Virus record (IMG/VR): IMGVR_UViG_3300027963_003320
Coordinates: 1 to 53,394 of that record
From: a virus
Direction: 5' to 3' (one strand)
Length of the DNA stretch: 53,394 nt
Shown here: one piece after another, positions 26,888 to 34,441 of the stretch
How positions within the stretch are numbered: position 1 is the first letter of the stretch
Layout: every line of letters starts with the position of its first letter
Position numbers and translations under genes: made by a program
Notes under the pieces: model-generated
Told to the model about the DNA's origin: nothing
The model's input: the letters and a program-made list of their open reading frames with translations, nothing else
Databases searched by the model: none

Positions 26888-27070
26888 ATGGCTAGTAAAA
26901 AAGAAGAACTATTTCAAACAATGAAAGAATTGTTTAATAAGTTCGAAGAAGAACACAACAAGACAACAAAAGTATCACAAAAGAATGCAAGAACCTTAAT
27001 CGGTGACTTAAAAAAAGTAGTTACAGATTATCGTCAGGCTTCAGTAGAAGAGACTAAAAGCAGTAATTAA
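26888..27070 (+). CDS. Histone H1-like (Hc1-type) nucleoid protein
   Basis: A 60-residue Lys-rich, helical protein. The layout ELFQTMKELFNKFEEEHNK, then Ala/Arg/Thr stretch, then IGDLKKVVTDYRQASVEE closely recalls the short Hc1-family proteins that are widespread in Bacteroidota and bind DNA. It has its own promoter and its own terminator, so it is made as a separate, probably abundant mRNA. A phage copy could coat phage DNA or disturb the host nucleoid. Family assignment is by pattern. Confidence 0.75.
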   Translation: MASKKEELFQTMKELFNKFEEEHNKTTKVSQKNARTLIGDLKKVVTDYRQASVEETKSSN

Positions 27071-27095
27071 AATTTACGCAGTCAAATATACTCAC

Positions 27096-27127
27096 AATCC
27101 CTCACCCTAAGAAGTGGGGGATTTTTT
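27096..27127 (+). terminator. Rho-independent terminator after Hc1-like gene
   Basis: CCCTCAC (27099-27105) pairs with GTGGGGG (27114-27120) around an 8-base loop and is followed by six T. The stem sequence is the same as in the terminator at 41807. The T-run overlaps the -33 box of promoter P4. Confidence 0.88.
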
Positions 27128-27156
27128 GGTAATGTCAAAAATATTTCGTATATTTA
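27125..27156 (+). promoter_or_regulatory. Bacteroidota-type promoter (P4, DUF4494-like gene)
   Basis: TTTG at 27125-27128 (inside the T-run of the preceding terminator), 20 bases, then TATATTTA at 27149-27156. The leader to ATG 27184 is A-rich (AACAAACAAAAAACAAAAG). Confidence 0.85.
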
Positions 27157-27183
27157 TTTATTAACAAACAAAAAACAAAAGTT

Positions 27184-27390
27184 ATGGCAAAGTATTATTC
27201 AGTACAGGTAGCAATCGAAGTAGAAGATGCTAAAGGCAAAATCAAAAAACAAAAAGAAAATTATTTAGTAGATGCATTGTCTTGCACAGAAGCAGAAGCT
27301 AAGTTAGTAAACAAATTCGTAGAAGAAGCAGTGAAGCTTGAATATGAAGTAGTAAAAGTATCAGAAACAAACATCATTGAAGTATTTTAA
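27184..27390 (+). CDS. DUF4494-like small protein
   Basis: A 68-residue protein. The pattern VEDAKGKIKKQKENYLVDALSCTEAEAKLV matches the core of DUF4494, a short Bacteroidota family of unknown function with a KxxExYLVDALSFTEAEA signature. It has its own promoter and overlaps the next gene by one base. Because DUF4494 is largely confined to Bacteroidota, it supports the host assignment and suggests acquisition from a host. Confidence 0.75.
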   Translation: MAKYYSVQVAIEVEDAKGKIKKQKENYLVDALSCTEAEAKLVNKFVEEAVKLEYEVVKVSETNIIEVF

Positions 27391-28511
27391 TGAAAATCGG
27401 CCTACTATATAGAGCATATGAAGATTGTGTAGCAATACTACATGCATTTTGTGAAACCAAATTTGATTTAGAAAATGGTTCAAATACATTTACATTTTTT
27501 TACAAAGATGATGAATATGTATTTTCAAAAGATGTAGAAGTTATAGGAAAATGTGATTATAAAATACAATTATTTCATACATTTAATGAGTGGAAAGATT
27601 TCAAAGGATTTGATAAATTGATACAAACACAAATTGTAGAAAATTATCACATTACAAATGAAGAATTATTAGAATATTTAGATGCCGGAAATATATGTAT
27701 ATCATCGGCATCTATTTCATTTGAACATCCTAATTTTTTTTATGACCCAATTATAAATTTGATATTTTTCTATTATCATTATGGTTATAATTTTTTAAAT
27801 TATTATAAATTTGATAAAAAAGAAAATTTATTGGGAATATACCATAGACCAACCAACGGATTAAATTTAAATAAAAATCATAGAAATCATTTATATGACG
27901 AAATAAAAAATGTTATGGGTGATGATTTTGTATCATATGAATCAAATGAATATAATCAAAAAGTATTATTTCAATCATATATTACATTTGGCCATTGGGG
28001 TAATACTCACATTTCATCTTATATGGATTTTACAACATCAGTTTGTAATGTTGTATTTGAAACACTATACGCTACTGCTAATGTAGAAGGCCCTGCAACG
28101 GGTAATAAAATGTATGGTAGACAATACATTACGGAAAAAACATTAAAAGCAATATGTTTCTCAGAAGAAAATATATTTTTTATATGGTACGGCCCTACGA
28201 ATTTATACAAACATTTGATGGGTATGGGATTTTGGTTTTTAAATTCGGAATTTTATGATGAATCTTTGGAAATACCACATATGGACAATTTGCCATCTTA
28301 TTCACACATTGAACAATCTTTGATAGATGCATCATTGTATTTGAAAAAATTAAAAGAAGAATATAAAACAAACGAAGAAGTTCATAGTTATTTAGTAAAA
28401 AAATATGGCCATAAATTACAAAAAAATGTAGAATTATTTAAGACTATGTTAAATAGTTATGATAAAAAGGATTTACTATTAAATTTAATAAAAAATGGAA
28501 ACAGAAATTAA
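27390..28511 (+). CDS. Putative glycosyltransferase, GT10-like C-terminus
   Basis: A 373-residue protein. The C-terminal half has the order of a GT-B donor domain of the GT10 kind: SVCNVVFETLYA, then YITEKTLKAICF, then FIWYGPTNLYKHLMGMGFWFLNSEFYDES. The N-terminal half is unrelated to anything recognised. The ITEKTLKA and GP.NLYKHLxxMGF blocks also resemble the N-terminal part of the methyltransferase fusion at 48485. Donor and acceptor are unknown. The end overlaps the next gene by 17 bases. Confidence 0.62.
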   Translation: MKIGLLYRAYEDCVAILHAFCETKFDLENGSNTFTFFYKDDEYVFSKDVEVIGKCDYKIQLFHTFNEWKDFKGFDKLIQTQIVENYHITNEELLEYLDAGNICISSASISFEHPNFFYDPIINLIFFYYHYGYNFLNYYKFDKKENLLGIYHRPTNGLNLNKNHRNHLYDEIKNVMGDDFVSYESNEYNQKVLFQSYITFGHWGNTHISSYMDFTTSVCNVVFETLYATANVEGPATGNKMYGRQYITEKTLKAICFSEENIFFIWYGPTNLYKHLMGMGFWFLNSEFYDESLEIPHMDNLPSYSHIEQSLIDASLYLKKLKEEYKTNEEVHSYLVKKYGHKLQKNVELFKTMLNSYDKKDLLLNLIKNGNRN

Positions 28512-28740
28512 AGAAGAAAAAGAATTAGTTCTTAAAAGAGTTCCACCTGGAGATAGATGGGTATTCGCAGATGGTAGTAAAACCATATATCCATCACTAA
28601 CCGATGCATTAGAAGGTTGGTATCAAGAAAACGGAGATACTAACTTTTATATAGAAGCTCGTAACGGAACTGTTGAAATCATAAAAGAACAAGAAGTAGA
28701 AAAACCTGTAAAACGATTCTCATTATATGGAGAAGACTAA
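28495..28740 (+). CDS. Small hypothetical protein
   Basis: An 81-residue acidic protein with a compact centre (VPPGDRWVFADGSKTIYPSL) and a helix (TDALEGWYQEN). No family is recognised. It overlaps the genes on both sides (17 and 14 bases) and ends FSLYGED. Coupled translation with the nucleotidyltransferase that follows is likely. Confidence 0.6.
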   Translation: METEIKEEKELVLKRVPPGDRWVFADGSKTIYPSLTDALEGWYQENGDTNFYIEARNGTVEIIKEQEVEKPVKRFSLYGED

Positions 28741-29164
28741 AACATTAGTCATAACAAGTGGTTATTTCAACCCCGTTCATAAAGGGCATATAGACTATTT
28801 AACACAAAGTAAAGAGCTTGGTGATAAACTCTTTGTAATAGTAAATAATGATATTCAAAGAGAGATGAAAGGGTCTAAAGAGTTTATGAATGAGGATGAA
28901 AGGAAACTTGTTATAGAAACATTAAAACCGGTAGATTGGGCAGTAGTTGCAATAGATAAAAATAATAGACAAGTTGACAAATCCATCGAAATGATACATA
29001 TGTTATACAAAGATGAATTTCAGAATTTCATTTTTACCAATGGTGGAGACCAGACAGAACAAACGATTGCAGAAGGTGATATTTGTAAAAAATTGGGAAT
29101 TAAAATGGTATTTGGATTGGGTGATAAAATACAATCATCATCGTGGTTATTAATGGATAAATAA
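28727..29164 (+). CDS. Cytidylyltransferase-like nucleotidyltransferase (HldE C-domain type)
   Basis: A 145-residue enzyme of the HxGH superfamily. ITSGYFNPVHKGHIDYL holds the HxGH motif near residues 18-21, and NEDERKLVIETLKPVDW matches the ER(x)xxV block of the heptose-1-phosphate adenylyltransferase domain of HldE and of glycerol-3-phosphate cytidylyltransferase. It would join a sugar or polyol phosphate to a nucleotide. With the HddA-like kinase it could serve an activated heptose, but the substrate is inferred. Confidence 0.82.
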   Translation: MEKTKTLVITSGYFNPVHKGHIDYLTQSKELGDKLFVIVNNDIQREMKGSKEFMNEDERKLVIETLKPVDWAVVAIDKNNRQVDKSIEMIHMLYKDEFQNFIFTNGGDQTEQTIAEGDICKKLGIKMVFGLGDKIQSSSWLLMDK

Positions 29165-29481
29165 TGAGCTATATTATAGGAAAAGATTGTATTGGATGTA
29201 TTGATACAAGTTGTGTAAAAGTGTGTCCTGTTGATTGTATTAATGGCCCTATAATAATAGACGGATTGGGCAAGGAAGTAGCAGGGATGAGTGATGAAGA
29301 TAAGGTGGGCAAACAAATGTATATCAATCCTGATGTATGTATAAAATGTGGTGCATGTATTCCTGAATGTCCTGTTGACGCAATTTACAGAGATGAAAAA
29401 GAAGCATTACATTTTAACGATGAAGAATCTATACACAAAAATTACGAATTTTATGGAGAAACATTTTCCAAAAAAATTTAA
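29164..29481 (+). CDS. 4Fe-4S ferredoxin (copy 2)
   Basis: A 105-residue paralogue of the ferredoxin at 24404. Sites are CIGCIDTSCVKVCPVDC and CIKCGACIPECPVDA. The insert between the sites differs and the end is FSKKI instead of KYA. Two ferredoxins from one phage suggest two electron-transfer partners, for example the two radical SAM enzymes. The start overlaps the nucleotidyltransferase stop. Confidence 0.93.
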   Translation: MSYIIGKDCIGCIDTSCVKVCPVDCINGPIIIDGLGKEVAGMSDEDKVGKQMYINPDVCIKCGACIPECPVDAIYRDEKEALHFNDEESIHKNYEFYGETFSKKI

Positions 29482-29485
29482 TATT

Positions 29486-29493
29486 TATATTTA
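29486..29493 (+). promoter_or_regulatory. Possible -7 box before small helical protein
   Basis: TATATTTA at 29486-29493, followed by an A-rich leader to ATG 29517. A clear TTTG at the 20-base distance is missing, so this is only a partial match to the other promoters. Confidence 0.35.
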
Positions 29494-29516
29494 ATCATAA
29501 ACAAAACAAAAACAAA

Positions 29517-29753
29517 ATGGGACTATTCACATTTATCAAAAACCTTTTCTCTAAAGTAGAAGGTATTGAAAGTCAAGTTGAGTCATTTGTAGCAGAAGTT
29601 GAAACTAAAGCTCCTCAAGTAGCAGCTAAAGTTAAAACGGAAGTAACTAAAGTTAAAAAAGCAACTGCAAAAGCTAAAGAAGTCGTAGCAGAAGTTGAAA
29701 CTAAAGTTAAAAATGTAACTGCAAACAAAGCAACTAAGACAACAAAAAAGTAA
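29517..29753 (+). CDS. Lys/Ala-rich helical protein
   Basis: A 78-residue protein. After a short hydrophobic start (GLFTFIKNLFSKV) it is a continuous Ala/Lys/Val/Glu helix with repeated AKVKTEVTKVKKATAKA-like units and a Lys/Thr tail. It resembles both histone-H1-like tails and amphipathic membrane-binding helices. The net positive charge suggests DNA or membrane contact. It is followed by another very basic small gene. Confidence 0.62.
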   Translation: MGLFTFIKNLFSKVEGIESQVESFVAEVETKAPQVAAKVKTEVTKVKKATAKAKEVVAEVETKVKNVTANKATKTTKK

Positions 29754-29780
29754 GTAAAGTAAATCGGAAAATAACTAAAA

Positions 29781-29912
29781 ATGGCAAAAGCAAAAGCAGC
29801 TAGTTCTAACAAAACCTCATTTGGTACAAGAAAGACTGGCCCAGGTTCTGGACAAAAGAGTTACAACAAACATACTCCAAAACCAAAACGATACAGAGGA
29901 CAAGGTAGATAA
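29781..29912 (+). CDS. Very basic 43-residue protein
   Basis: A short reading frame from ATG 29781 to the TAA ending at 29912. The product begins MAKAKAASSNKTSFGTRKTG and ends KPKRYRGQGR, with no acidic residue, so it is strongly positive. The start lies in an A-rich leader with an ATGGCA context like many neighbours, and the next ATG follows one base after the stop. Nucleic-acid binding is likely; the exact role is not known. Confidence 0.6.
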   Translation: MAKAKAASSNKTSFGTRKTGPGSGQKSYNKHTPKPKRYRGQGR

Positions 29913-29913
29913 T

Positions 29914-31059
29914 ATGATAAAGCTTAAATCATTAATAAATAAATCTTTTTTATTAAAGGAAGAGGATATCGTCAAAAACAAAAAGACGGGTAATGTATAT
30001 ACTGTACAACAAATGGACCCCGATAAACACGATAAAGCAACCCCTGCTGAGATTGAAAAAACTAAAGCTAAGTCAGGTGGTGTCATTCCGAAAGTAGGAC
30101 AAGAACCATCTACACCAAAGCCAGGTGTTAACCCACAGGCAAAACCTCAACAACCAACGGCACAACCCGCAGCAGGAGAAAAACCGAAAGCAGGAGAAAA
30201 ACCAAAAGCACAACCTACACAACCTCAACCAGGTGAAGCACCTCCTCCAGGAAAATTAAGTGGTAAAGATTTTCAAAGTTCTGCAGAAAAAAATGCAGAA
30301 AAAGAAAAACCACAAAGACCTGGTGCAGATGATATGAAGTTGAAAAACTTAATGCCAGGCATTGATACATCTAAAAAAACATTAGACCAAGTTAGTCCGA
30401 TGGAAAAAATGGAAGTAGCAACTAAAATTGATGCTTTGGTTGCAATGACCGATAAGGCAAAAGCAAATGGTGAAAAACCAGAATTCTTTAATCTTTGTGA
30501 TGTATCAATTCCAGGGTCAAATATATATTGTGAAGATAATTTAGGTATAGATAGAAACGATATGCCTCAATTCAAAGGTGATGCAAGACCTGGTTCACCA
30601 GCATCTAAATTACCAAAAAATAAAAATGGTGAAGTTGATGGTGAAGCATTCTTTAAAGAACTATTAGTAAAAGATGGTATTAAAGTAGATGGCCCACATG
30701 ATGTTCCACCGGATAGATTAAAAGCAACTCAAAAGAATATGGTTGGTGATAAAGTTGCAGGTATGTATAAAGGACTTGAAGAAAATCCCAATGACCCAGG
30801 TTTAACAGCACCTATATATGTTTCTAATGATGGTTATGTATTAGATGGCCACCATAGATGGGCAGCAATTGTTGCATATAATGCAAAAAATCCTGATAAG
30901 CCAATTCCTATGAAGGTAAACATAATAGATGAACCTATAAAACCATTGGTAAACAGAGCAAATAAGTATGCAGACCACATTGGTATTGAAAAGAAAGCCG
31001 CAGTAGCAGGACAGAGGTCGGGTACACCTCAAAACCAATCTCCAGAAAAAAAAAAGTAA
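29914..31059 (+). CDS. ParB/sulfiredoxin-like domain protein with Pro-rich linker
   Basis: A 381-residue protein. I chose ATG 29914 over an upstream TTG, because the small basic gene occupies the space before it. After a short N-terminal domain, residues 65-120 are Pro/Gln/Lys-rich and probably disordered. Residues 290-360 hold a ParB/Srx-like fold with VSNDGYVLDGHHRWAA; its DGHHR motif is the nucleotide-binding/nuclease signature. The frame ends in an A10G run, and the next ORF is open in the -1 frame right across it, so a longer fusion may be made. Confidence 0.75.
   Translation: MIKLKSLINKSFLLKEEDIVKNKKTGNVYTVQQMDPDKHDKATPAEIEKTKAKSGGVIPKVGQEPSTPKPGVNPQAKPQQPTAQPAAGEKPKAGEKPKAQPTQPQPGEAPPPGKLSGKDFQSSAEKNAEKEKPQRPGADDMKLKNLMPGIDTSKKTLDQVSPMEKMEVATKIDALVAMTDKAKANGEKPEFFNLCDVSIPGSNIYCEDNLGIDRNDMPQFKGDARPGSPASKLPKNKNGEVDGEAFFKELLVKDGIKVDGPHDVPPDRLKATQKNMVGDKVAGMYKGLEENPNDPGLTAPIYVSNDGYVLDGHHRWAAIVAYNAKNPDKPIPMKVNIIDEPIKPLVNRANKYADHIGIEKKAAVAGQRSGTPQNQSPEKKK
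31046..31056 (+). promoter_or_regulatory. Candidate -1 frameshift site (A10G)
   Basis: Ten A then G. In the zero frame the codons read GAA AAA AAA AAG TAA; the last seven bases A AAA AAG equal the dnaX slippery heptamer. A slip by -1 reads on as GTA AAT ACT and runs without a stop into the ORF at 31101. A sequencing or assembly error in the homopolymer cannot be excluded. Confidence 0.55.
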
Positions 31060-31100
31060 ATACTAAACCATCCAAAAGAGTTTCTTCTAATGGTGAGGAA

Positions 31101-31784
31101 ATGGGAACAATTCAAACTAAAAAGGGTTCAACTATTTTTGGTGTAGAACATGATGATATTGAAGGTGCCAAAAAAGTGGTAGATGATGTTAAAAAAATGT
31201 ATTCACCAAATGATAAAATTGTATTTATGGGTGAAGGTGGTGACAAAGATAATAATTATGTTCCAGGTAGTGAACAAGAATATATCCACAATGAATTAAA
31301 AAAATCATTTCCAAATATGGAAAATGATAGTTGGGATGGGGCAGATTTAGATGTCCACAATGACCAATCTTTACTATATAAATATCAAAAAAAGAAAACC
31401 GGATTACCACATAATATTATTATGGCGGGCAATTGGGCAAGTATGGTTGGACAAGGTGAGGGGTTAGATAGTATGAATCCATCTAAGTATTTGGATGACG
31501 ATGGTAAGAATTTTTTACAACAATCAGCAAAAGAAGCAGGATTTCCACCTATTAGCAATTTTGACAAACCAAACAAAAAAGATAAAAAAATATTATATAG
31601 ATTATCATTCCCTGCAGATTATAACGATAAAAATACTGGTGTAAGTAAAGTATCTGATTCATTCAACGCAGCTAGAGATGAAAATTTAATTCGTAAAACA
31701 AAGGACTACGAAAATAAAGGATATAAAGTGGTATCAACTGCAGGAAATGGCCACATTGATTTAATAAAAAATAGAAAAAAATAA
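31101..31784 (+). CDS. Hypothetical protein or -1 frame extension of the ParB-like protein
   Basis: From the ATG at 31101 a 227-residue product is encoded, but the frame is open upstream to the A-run at 31046, with VNTKPSKRVSSNGEE before the Met. The fold is not recognised. Landmarks are FGVEHDDIEGAKKVV, IVFMGEGGD and GSEQEYIHNEL, then VVSTAGNGHIDLI near the end, which could be a metal-dependent hydrolase. It may be a separate gene or the C-terminal domain of a frameshift fusion of over 600 residues. Confidence 0.65.
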   Translation: MGTIQTKKGSTIFGVEHDDIEGAKKVVDDVKKMYSPNDKIVFMGEGGDKDNNYVPGSEQEYIHNELKKSFPNMENDSWDGADLDVHNDQSLLYKYQKKKTGLPHNIIMAGNWASMVGQGEGLDSMNPSKYLDDDGKNFLQQSAKEAGFPPISNFDKPNKKDKKILYRLSFPADYNDKNTGVSKVSDSFNAARDENLIRKTKDYENKGYKVVSTAGNGHIDLIKNRKK

Positions 31785-31790
31785 ATTGTT

Positions 31791-32531
31791 ATGAATAAGT
31801 TATGGATTTTTGGTGATAGTTTTTCACATGGGCATGGCTTTAATGATTCCGACCCATTTTATGAAGTCACTTTATCCGATGATATTGATAAACGATATTG
31901 GTGTGAAATTGTAGCAGATGAATTAAATTTAGAACTACATAATCATGCTAATGTGGGTGCATCTAATGATTATATATTAGACACCATCTTAAATAACGCA
32001 GACAAGATTGGAGAAAACGATTATATTGTAATCCAAGCTGCGTATTATAGTAGATTTGATGTTCCACATAAAAGTTCATTTAGTTTCTTACACACAATCG
32101 TTAGATATGGTGATAGTAGACATATTAAAGTAAACCTAATAGGTGACGACGATATGACCGACCACAAACACGAAACATTAGTAGACTTTGCAGTTTACTT
32201 TGCAGGATTACCAGCATACGAACATAGACAACTTAATAGATTTGAAAAATTAATAGGTTTATTAAAAACAAAAAATGTTGTATTTTGGTGTTTAAAATCT
32301 CCAGATTCTCCAAATATAGATGAAATTGAAATTATAAAAAAACCATACTTTATAAAATTTGATGAAAAGTATATAGGTGCGGAAGATTCTTATAAAAATT
32401 ATAAAGCAACTATGACTGACGAAAGTGGTGGTAAAATACAAGATGGGCATATCGGTGTTTTAGGACAACAAGTGATGGCAATGGAAACTCTTAAAAAATT
32501 CAACAAAACATACGATGACAAAAGAAAATAA
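31791..32531 (+). CDS. SGNH hydrolase-like protein (paralogue 5 of 7)
   Basis: A 246-residue protein. Block I is LWIFGDSFSHGHGFN, block II HNHANVGASNDYILDTIL with the conserved Asn, and block III YIVIQAAYYSR. The end IQDGHIGVLGQQVMAM supplies the Asp and His. Of the seven paralogues this one is closest to a standard GDSL esterase. It overlaps the next paralogue by 17 bases. Confidence 0.76.
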   Translation: MNKLWIFGDSFSHGHGFNDSDPFYEVTLSDDIDKRYWCEIVADELNLELHNHANVGASNDYILDTILNNADKIGENDYIVIQAAYYSRFDVPHKSSFSFLHTIVRYGDSRHIKVNLIGDDDMTDHKHETLVDFAVYFAGLPAYEHRQLNRFEKLIGLLKTKNVVFWCLKSPDSPNIDEIEIIKKPYFIKFDEKYIGAEDSYKNYKATMTDESGGKIQDGHIGVLGQQVMAMETLKKFNKTYDDKRK

Positions 32532-33294
32532 TATATTTGCAGTAGGATGCTCTTTTACATGGGGTGAATCTTTACAATTCTTTTCAGGATTAGATTCAGT
32601 AGTATGGAAAAAAGTAAGACCACAATTTCCAGACGCATTTAAAACATTGGATGATGGTCAATTAAATTTTATTAAAGAAAACAGATGGCCAGCACAATTA
32701 GCTAAAAAATTGAATGTAAATCATATTACTCAGGCAAAGAATGGTGGTTCAAATAATCAATCTTTACTTAAAGCTCAATATTTTTACAATAATACTGAAA
32801 ATTTAAAAAACTATAAAACTTTTATAATACAAATTACCGATTTTTCCAGAGACCCAATTATTTTTAAATTACCAAATGGTGAAACTATTGGAATAAGTGA
32901 TGCATCTATTATAAGAGAAGAAAAGGAAATATTTGGATTAGCTAATGATGATATAATATTTGATTCGTATCAGTATTTTTATGATAAATTATATGAATTT
33001 GTATTAGAATTAGAAAAATCAAATATTAAAACATTTATAATATGTTATCCTAAAGATGCAGTAGAACCATTATTAAATCATAGTTTATCAAAATATTATG
33101 TTCCATTGATATATGATAGTATAGAATATTCTTCAACGGATGATATAAGTAAACACCAACCACAATTAGTAATATCAAACTACTTTGCACCACAAAATTT
33201 AAATTATGGTGATAATCATTTGGTATTAGAAGGACATAAAATAATTTGTGATAGTATTTATTCCAGAATACTTGTAGATAATAATTTAAAATAA
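32515..33294 (+). CDS. SGNH hydrolase-like protein (paralogue 6 of 7)
   Basis: A 259-residue protein. Block I is the variant FAVGCSFTWGESL, in which Cys replaces the usual Asp before Ser. Block II is AKNGGSNNQSLLKAQYF and the Asp/His block is YGDNHLVLEGHKIICDSI. Like paralogue 2 it belongs to a GCS subgroup. Endolysin follows six bases later. Confidence 0.72.
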   Translation: MTKENNIFAVGCSFTWGESLQFFSGLDSVVWKKVRPQFPDAFKTLDDGQLNFIKENRWPAQLAKKLNVNHITQAKNGGSNNQSLLKAQYFYNNTENLKNYKTFIIQITDFSRDPIIFKLPNGETIGISDASIIREEKEIFGLANDDIIFDSYQYFYDKLYEFVLELEKSNIKTFIICYPKDAVEPLLNHSLSKYYVPLIYDSIEYSSTDDISKHQPQLVISNYFAPQNLNYGDNHLVLEGHKIICDSIYSRILVDNNLK

Positions 33295-33300
33295 TATAAT

Positions 33301-34158
33301 ATGCTATTAAAAAGAGGTGACAATAACGAAAGTGTCAAACAATTACAAACAAAATTAGGTTTAGAAGCAATTGGTAACTACGGCCCTAAAACCGAAGATG
33401 CAGTAAAAGCATTTCAATTAAAAAATGGTTTAACTCCAGATGGTATTGTAGGAAATACTACATGGAATAAAATTATGGGTATTACGGAAGCAACAGCTCC
33501 AGTAACTCCTGCAGAAGTCTTAACTCCAAAACCAACTCCTGTAACAAATACAACCGGATTAAAGTTAGATACATTAAAAGGACATATTCCTGATAGTGTT
33601 ATAGCAATGATACCAGAAGTAGCATCTAAGTTTGAAATCAATACTCCATTAAGATTGGCTCATTTCTTAGCACAATGCGGACATGAAAGTGGTGGATTTA
33701 AATTAACACAAGAAAACTTAAACTATTCAGCTAAAGGTTTGAATGGTATCTTTAAAAAATATTTCCCAACATTAGAGTCAGCGGTTCCATACGAAAGAAA
33801 ACCAGAGAAAATTGCCAACAAAGTATATGGTGGTAGAATGGGTAACGGAGCAGAAGCAAGTGGTGAAGGTTGGAAGTTTCATGGTAGAGGATTTATTCAA
33901 TTAACAGGAAAAGAAAATTATACAGCATTCACTAAATCAATCGGTGAAGATTGTGTTGCAAACCCTGATTTAGTAGCAAGTAAGTACGCATTGGCTTCAG
34001 CAGCATGGTTCTTTAATAAGAATGGTTTACATAAAATGGCTGATGGTGGTGCAAACGATGATACTGTTACAAAAATTACTAAAAGAGTAAATGGTGGAAC
34101 TATTGGATTACCTGACCGTATCAAACATTTCAAAGAATATTATCATTTGTTGGCATAA
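33301..34158 (+). CDS. Endolysin: peptidoglycan-binding domain plus GH19 lysozyme
   Basis: A 285-residue lysis enzyme. Residues 1-60 form a PG-binding-1 domain (KRGDNNESVKQLQTKLG ... GPKTEDAVKAF). A Thr/Pro linker (65-85) joins a GH19 chitinase-like domain that cuts peptidoglycan glycan strands. The catalytic Glu is E129 in CGHESGGF, and GWKFHGRGFIQLTGKENY and SAAWFF are family blocks. No signal peptide is present, so a holin is needed for export; a small membrane gene follows. Confidence 0.93.
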   Translation: MLLKRGDNNESVKQLQTKLGLEAIGNYGPKTEDAVKAFQLKNGLTPDGIVGNTTWNKIMGITEATAPVTPAEVLTPKPTPVTNTTGLKLDTLKGHIPDSVIAMIPEVASKFEINTPLRLAHFLAQCGHESGGFKLTQENLNYSAKGLNGIFKKYFPTLESAVPYERKPEKIANKVYGGRMGNGAEASGEGWKFHGRGFIQLTGKENYTAFTKSIGEDCVANPDLVASKYALASAAWFFNKNGLHKMADGGANDDTVTKITKRVNGGTIGLPDRIKHFKEYYHLLA

Positions 34159-34159
34159 A

Positions 34160-34191
34160 TTTGGTGTATTGAAATAATTTTCGTATATTAG
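34160..34191 (+). promoter_or_regulatory. Bacteroidota-type promoter (P5)
   Basis: TTTG at 34160-34163, 20 bases, then TATATTAG at 34184-34191. Only four bases separate it from ATG 34196, so transcription would begin at or next to the start codon, giving a leaderless mRNA. Confidence 0.78.
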
Positions 34192-34195
34192 TTAT

Positions 34196-34384
34196 ATGGA
34201 AAAATTAAAAATTACATTAAATGTTATTATCGTCACTTGTGTTATAGGTTTAGCAATATCGTATCTAACACAATTGATACCAGCATTACCAAAATTGACA
34301 TTCTTAGAAGCAGTTGGAGTATATTGTCTTTGGACACCATTACATCACTTTTTGAATACATTTGGAAAAGATAATATAGAATAA
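34196..34384 (+). CDS. Small two-helix membrane protein, candidate holin
   Basis: A 62-residue protein. Residues 6-30 are a clear membrane helix (LNVIIVTCVIGLAISYL) and residues 38-55 a second hydrophobic segment with His-His at its end. Size and position straight after the endolysin suit a small holin. It has its own promoter, so it could be timed apart from the endolysin. A superinfection-exclusion protein of the Imm kind is another choice. Confidence 0.6.
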   Translation: MEKLKITLNVIIVTCVIGLAISYLTQLIPALPKLTFLEAVGVYCLWTPLHHFLNTFGKDNIE

Positions 34385-34441
34385 TACTATTTATAATGAC
34401 TTATTTTATATTTATATTCGTAAAAGTAAAAACGAGTATAT

